DNA from: JBEKYH01 sp049511115
GTDB taxonomy: Bacteria; Planctomycetota; Phycisphaerae; Tepidisphaerales; Tepidisphaeraceae
DNA: 8,710 nucleotides
Assembly: GCA_049511115.1 (NCBI GenBank)
Contig: JBEKYH010000193.1
Span: 1 to 8,710 of the forward strand
Direction of reading: 5' to 3'
Shown here: in pieces, positions 5,791 through 8,710 of the stretch
Position numbering within the stretch: the stretch's first letter is position 1
Layout of the letters: each line of letters opens with the position of its first letter
Notes under the pieces: model-generated
Told to the model about the DNA's origin: nothing
The model's input: the letters and a program-made list of their open reading frames with translations, nothing else
Database searches by the model: none
Translations under genes and position numbers: made by a program

Positions 5791-7371
5791 ACCGCTGCGA
5801 TTGCCGAGCCGGCTGTGAAGGCCAAGGCGCCGGGTCTATCCGCCATTGGAGTGACCAAGCGTTTTGGGTCGTTGGTTGCGCTGGACGATGTGTCGATGAC
5901 GGTGCGGCCGGGCACCATGCACGCGCTGCTGGGCGGCAACGGCGCGGGCAAGAGCACGCTTGTGAAATGCATCATGGGGTATTACCTGCCGGATGCGGGG
6001 CAGATCACGCTGGGCGATACGCCGGTGGTGATCCGCAATCCGCGCGAGGCGCTGCGGCTGGGGATTGGGATGGTCTACCAGCATTTTACGCTGGTTCCGA
6101 ACATGACCGTCGCGGAGAACCTGGTTCTTTCTCGCGGGAAAGTGCCGGCGGTGGTGAATTGGAAGGAGGAGTACGCCAATCTCCGGGCGTTTATGCGCAC
6201 CACGCCGTTTTTTATTCCCATCGAAGCGCCCGTCCGTTCGCTGGCGGCGGGGCAGAAGCAGAAACTGGAAATCTGCAAGCAGCTTTACCTCAAGAACAAG
6301 GTCCTGTTCCTCGACGAGCCGACCAGCGTGTTGACGCCGGGGGAAGCGGACGAACTGCTTACGATGCTCAAGGAGCGCACGACCAGCGGCGAGCTGACGG
6401 TGCTGATGATCACGCATAAATTCCGCGAGGTGATGAAATTCGCGGATGAGGTAACGGTCCTGCGCACGGGCAAATTCGCCGGCAAGGGGCTGGTGAAGGA
6501 CCTCACGCCCACGGACATGTCGGCCATGATGATCGGCTCGGAGACAACGCGAACCGCGGCGCGCGACATGAAGCCGCGCGGTGAATCGCGGCTGCACATC
6601 GACGGGCTGCACGCGCTGGACGACATCGGGCTCAAGGCGCTGGAGGATTTGCAGTTGCAGGTGCATTCCGGGGAGATCGTGGGGATCGCGGGCGTTTCCG
6701 GCAACGGGCAGAGCAAGCTGGTCGAAGTGCTCGCGGGCCAGCGCAAGGCGCAGACCGGCGGCATCAAGGTGCATGGCGAGCCGTATTTTGCCAGCCGCTC
6801 GGAAATCCGCCGTCACAAGGTGAATTGCCTGCCGGAAGAGCCGCTGAAGAATACGTGCGTCGGCAATATGAGCGTCGCCCAGAACATGGTGCTGCGCAAT
6901 TTTGACCGGCCTCCCCACGCATTGGGCCGGTTTTTCCTGAATAAAGGGGCGATCCGCCGCGCCGCCCAGACGATGATCGACAAATATCGCGTCAAGACGC
7001 CCACGCCTGAAACGCCCATCCGCAACCTATCGGGCGGCAACGTGCAGCGCGCCGTCTTGGCGCGCGAGCTTTCCGAGCATGTGGAGGTGCTGATCGCGGC
7101 CAATCCCTGCTTCGGATTGGATTTCGCCGCTGCCGCGGAGATTCGCGCCCAGATCATCGAGGCGCGCAACCGCGGGTCGGCGGTGCTGCTGGTCAGCGAG
7201 GATCTCGACGAAGTCTTTGAGCTTTCCGACCGGATCGTCGTCATGTTTCACGGGAAATTCGTCTACGAGACGCCCGCCGCGGAGGCGGATATTTCCATCA
7301 TCGGGCGGCACATGGCCGGCACGGGGGATGCACATGCGGAGCCGGCGGGGGCGGGAGGAAGCAAGCCATGA
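5788..7371 (+). CDS. BMP-type ABC transporter ATP-binding protein with two nucleotide-binding domains (NupO/YufO-like)
   Basis: A 527-residue cytoplasmic ATPase with two ABC domains in one chain, powering the importer formed with the two upstream permeases. Domain 1 (about 17-250): Walker A GGNGAGKST (49-57), Q-loop VYQHF (96-100), signature LAAGQ (152-156), Walker B LFLDEP (173-178) with catalytic Glu177, and switch His210. Domain 2 (about 265-515): a degenerate Walker A GVSGNGQSKL (302-311), a good signature LSGGN (414-418), a Walker B ending IAANP (436-440) without Asp-Glu, and SED in place of the switch His. Only one composite ATP site should therefore hydrolyse well, which is usual for carbohydrate- and nucleoside-type fused ATPases. 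The start has GGGAG five nt upstream. It overlaps the next gene by ATGA (7368-7371). It is unusual in being separated from the permeases by an enzyme gene. Confidence 0.93.
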   Translation: MTAAIAEPAVKAKAPGLSAIGVTKRFGSLVALDDVSMTVRPGTMHALLGGNGAGKSTLVKCIMGYYLPDAGQITLGDTPVVIRNPREALRLGIGMVYQHFTLVPNMTVAENLVLSRGKVPAVVNWKEEYANLRAFMRTTPFFIPIEAPVRSLAAGQKQKLEICKQLYLKNKVLFLDEPTSVLTPGEADELLTMLKERTTSGELTVLMITHKFREVMKFADEVTVLRTGKFAGKGLVKDLTPTDMSAMMIGSETTRTAARDMKPRGESRLHIDGLHALDDIGLKALEDLQLQVHSGEIVGIAGVSGNGQSKLVEVLAGQRKAQTGGIKVHGEPYFASRSEIRRHKVNCLPEEPLKNTCVGNMSVAQNMVLRNFDRPPHALGRFFLNKGAIRRAAQTMIDKYRVKTPTPETPIRNLSGGNVQRAVLARELSEHVEVLIAANPCFGLDFAAAAEIRAQIIEARNRGSAVLLVSEDLDEVFELSDRIVVMFHGKFVYETPAAEADISIIGRHMAGTGDAHAEPAGAGGSKP

Positions 7372-8072
7372 CCAGCATCACCGCAAAACCGACGGATTTC
7401 GTCGTTCCCCTGCGCGGGATGGCGCTGGTCATCATCGACATGCAGCGCGATTTCGTCGAGCCGGGGGGATTTGGGGCGACCCTGGGCAATGACGTCAACC
7501 GCCTGCGCGCCATCATCCCCGCGACGCAGCGGCTGCTCGATGCGTTTCGGCGCTGGAAGCTGCCGATCATTCATACCAAGGAGGGGCACAAGCCGGATTT
7601 GTCGGACTGCCCGCCGGCCAAGCGGCTGCGCGGCGCGCCGCGCCAGCGCATCGGCGATGCCGGGGCGATGGGGCGCATTTTGATACTGGGCGAGCCGGGC
7701 AATGACATCATCCCCGAGCTTGCTCCCCACGACGGCGAGATCGTCCTTACCAAGCCCGGTAAGGGAGCGTTTTACGCCACCGATCTGGACAAACTCCTGA
7801 AGGAAATGCACGTCACGCACCTGGCCTTTGCGGGGGTGACGACCGAAGTCTGCGTGCAGACCACCATGCGCGAGGCCAACGACCGGGGGTATGAGTGCCT
7901 GCTGGTGGAGGATTGCACGGAGAGCTATTTCCCGGCCTATAAGCAGGCTACACTGGAGATGGTACGTGCCCAGGGCGGAATCGTCGGTTGGACGGCGGCC
8001 AGCCCGGAATTGATCCACGGACTGGAGAAGATGCATGGCGAGCGAGTTCACGCGGAGCCGGTCCATAAGTGA
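7368..8072 (+). CDS. Second isochorismatase-superfamily cysteine amidohydrolase (biuret/triuret/ureidoacrylate hydrolase-like)
   Basis: A 234-residue enzyme paralogous to the one at 5004. The start overlaps the ATPase stop (ATGA) and has GGGAGGA (7353-7359) eight nt upstream. The triad is Asp24 (ALVIIDMQRDF), Lys129 (LTKPGKGAF) and Cys162 (GVTTEVCV), with spacings of 105 and 138. It shares EGHKPDLSD, GEPGNDIIPEL, KPGKG-F-ATDLD and TTMREANDRGYEC with its paralog. It differs near the pocket: DFVEPGGFG replaces DFCGKGGY, CPPAKRLRG replaces LPANKRWRS, and TTEVC replaces TTDVC. Gln202 in VRAQGG aligns with Gln228 of the first enzyme. It therefore probably cleaves a related but different ureide-type amide C-N bond. 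Triuret, ureidoacrylate or a carbamoylated ring-opening product are candidates, none provable from sequence. Unlike the first enzyme, it has almost no N-terminal extension before the first strand. Confidence 0.8.
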   Translation: MTSITAKPTDFVVPLRGMALVIIDMQRDFVEPGGFGATLGNDVNRLRAIIPATQRLLDAFRRWKLPIIHTKEGHKPDLSDCPPAKRLRGAPRQRIGDAGAMGRILILGEPGNDIIPELAPHDGEIVLTKPGKGAFYATDLDKLLKEMHVTHLAFAGVTTEVCVQTTMREANDRGYECLLVEDCTESYFPAYKQATLEMVRAQGGIVGWTAASPELIHGLEKMHGERVHAEPVHK

Positions 8073-8487
8073 CCTCGTCGCCGATTCATCGCAGTTCGCA
8101 ACGGCAGCGCCGTCTTCGGAGCTTCAACCACTCGTATTCCAACGCCTTTTCGGGCCGGTCGTTCAGCCACAACAATGGGAACCGTTCCGCGAGGGGATCG
8201 AGATCGCGCGGATTTATTCCACCACCGCGGGCGGGCCGTCAGCGGCGCTATTGCGATATCGACCCGGGGCAAGTCTGGAGCGGCATCGCCACGCGGGGTA
8301 CGAGCACATTCTGATTCTTTCCGGATCACAGTTGGATGACGGGGGCGAGCACCTGGCGGGCACCTTGCTGGTGAATCCCCCGGGGACCAGCCATGCGGTG
8401 CGGAGCATTGAGGGGTGCGTCGTGCTGGCTATCTGGGAAAAGCCGCCGGTGTTTGAAACGGCGGCCGATGAGGCGTCGGAACTCTAG
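8035..8487 (+). CDS. Small cupin-domain protein, ChrR-type cupin fold, complete metal site
   Basis: A 150-residue protein whose ATG at 8035 lies 38 nt inside the previous gene, with GGAG (8024-8027) seven nt upstream. After an N-terminal segment of about 50 residues it has an exact cupin motif 1, PGASLERHRHAGYEHILILSG (78-97 and G97), giving ligands His84, His86 and Glu90. Motif 2, GTLLVNPPGTSH (109-120), supplies His120, so all four metal ligands are present. The layout (HILILSGSQLDD, LLVNPPGTSHAVRSIEGC) resembles the cupin half of ChrR anti-sigma factors and many stand-alone metabolic cupins. It lacks the zinc-binding N-terminal half of ChrR, so an anti-sigma role is unlikely. In a catabolic operon it could be a ring-modifying or product-binding metalloenzyme, or a small-molecule sensor. 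The reaction is unknown. Confidence 0.8.
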   Translation: MASEFTRSRSISDLVADSSQFATAAPSSELQPLVFQRLFGPVVQPQQWEPFREGIEIARIYSTTAGGPSAALLRYRPGASLERHRHAGYEHILILSGSQLDDGGEHLAGTLLVNPPGTSHAVRSIEGCVVLAIWEKPPVFETAADEASEL

Positions 8488-8502
8488 CGATCGGGCAGGT
8501 TC

Positions 8503-8710
8503 ATGCGCGACGATGCGTTCATGCGGAAGGCCATCGCCAAAACGGCCAGCGGCATCGCCTCCGGGCAGTCTCCCTACGGGGCGGCCGTGGTGCGCGGGGG
8601 GAAGATGATTGCCTGCGCGCATAATGTCGTGGCGAAGACCGGCGATCCGACCATGCACGCGGAAGTGAATGCGATCCGCCTGGCGTGCGGGAAACTCAAG
8701 ACGACGGATT
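8503..8710 (+). CDS. Nucleoside/guanine deaminase-family protein, N-terminal part (3' end outside window)
   Basis: Sixty-nine residues are visible. The start ATG at 8503 is 15 nt after the cupin stop; an in-frame ATG at 8521 (residue 7) is an alternative, and no ribosome binding site has ideal spacing. The segment SPYGAAVVRGGKMIA (23-37) and DPTMHAEVNAIRLAC (48-62) match the cytidine/deoxycytidylate deaminase superfamily. His52 is the first zinc ligand and Glu54 the proton shuttle. The PCxxC ligands should lie just beyond the edge. The wording DPT-HAEV-AIR-AC is close to what I recall of Bacillus guanine deaminase. That enzyme makes xanthine and ammonia from guanine, but relatives act on cytosine, creatinine, pterins or other amino-heterocycles. 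Its place after the importer and amidohydrolases suggests deamination of the imported ring compound. Confidence 0.85.
   Translation, partial: MRDDAFMRKAIAKTASGIASGQSPYGAAVVRGGKMIACAHNVVAKTGDPTMHAEVNAIRLACGKLKTTD

Noticed and set aside
5836..6918. 360-codon open frame on the - strand opposite the ATPase gene
   Set aside because: His/Arg/Gln-rich composition typical of reverse-complement shadows, lying entirely over conserved ABC motifs on the + strand.
8035..8487. ChrR-type anti-sigma factor
   Set aside because: The N-terminal zinc-binding anti-sigma domain is absent and there is no adjacent ECF sigma factor gene; only the cupin half is similar.
1..8710. CRISPR arrays, tRNA or rRNA genes, insertion sequences
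   Set aside because: No regularly spaced repeats, cloverleaf-like sequence, transposase or terminal inverted repeats were seen.

Overview
The window reads as a stretch of a moderately high-GC, Gram-negative bacterial chromosome. A lipobox protein, a secreted protein with a barrel-like sequence ending in Phe, and a GH43-type carbohydrate-active enzyme all point to a cell with an outer membrane. I cannot place it to a phylum with confidence. The mix of a glycoside hydrolase, an intergenic CCCTCACC-type repeat and a solute-scavenging operon would suit a soil or freshwater organism such as a planctomycete relative, but that is a guess. All genes supported here lie on the + strand.

Region 1 (1-138) is the C-terminal tail of a probable GH43 arabinanase-like enzyme. 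Region 2 (139-526) is a noncoding gap with a short GC hairpin, a CCCTCACC/GGAGAGGG inverted repeat and a TTGTCAC...GTGACAA inverted repeat. Region 3 (527-1543) encodes an exported, probably outer-membrane beta-barrel protein of unknown function. It ends in a convincing rho-independent terminator (1562-1601), which separates it from what follows.

Region 4 (1666-8710, running off the window) is one tightly packed operon. In order it holds a BMP-family lipoprotein binding protein, two BMP-type ABC permeases, a biuret-hydrolase-like cysteine amidohydrolase, the two-domain ABC ATPase, a second paralogous cysteine amidohydrolase, a small metal-binding cupin, and the start of a guanine/nucleoside deaminase-family enzyme. 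Five of the seven junctions are overlaps or gaps of 24 nt or less with clear ribosome binding sites, and no internal terminator was seen. A near-consensus sigma-54 promoter motif (TTGGCAC-N5-TTGCA) lies directly before the first gene, which fits a nitrogen-scavenging role but conflicts with the apparent Shine-Dalgarno start.

Working model (inference): the transporter imports a nitrogen-rich small molecule (a purine- or pyrimidine-like base, or an oxidised ureide such as triuret or biuret). The deaminase and the two amidohydrolases then release its nitrogen as ammonia. The first hydrolase has the D/K/C triad spacing and flanking motifs I recall for biuret hydrolase; the second is a diverged paralog that could act one step upstream. 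No allophanate hydrolase or urease is visible in the window, so the pathway's end lies elsewhere.
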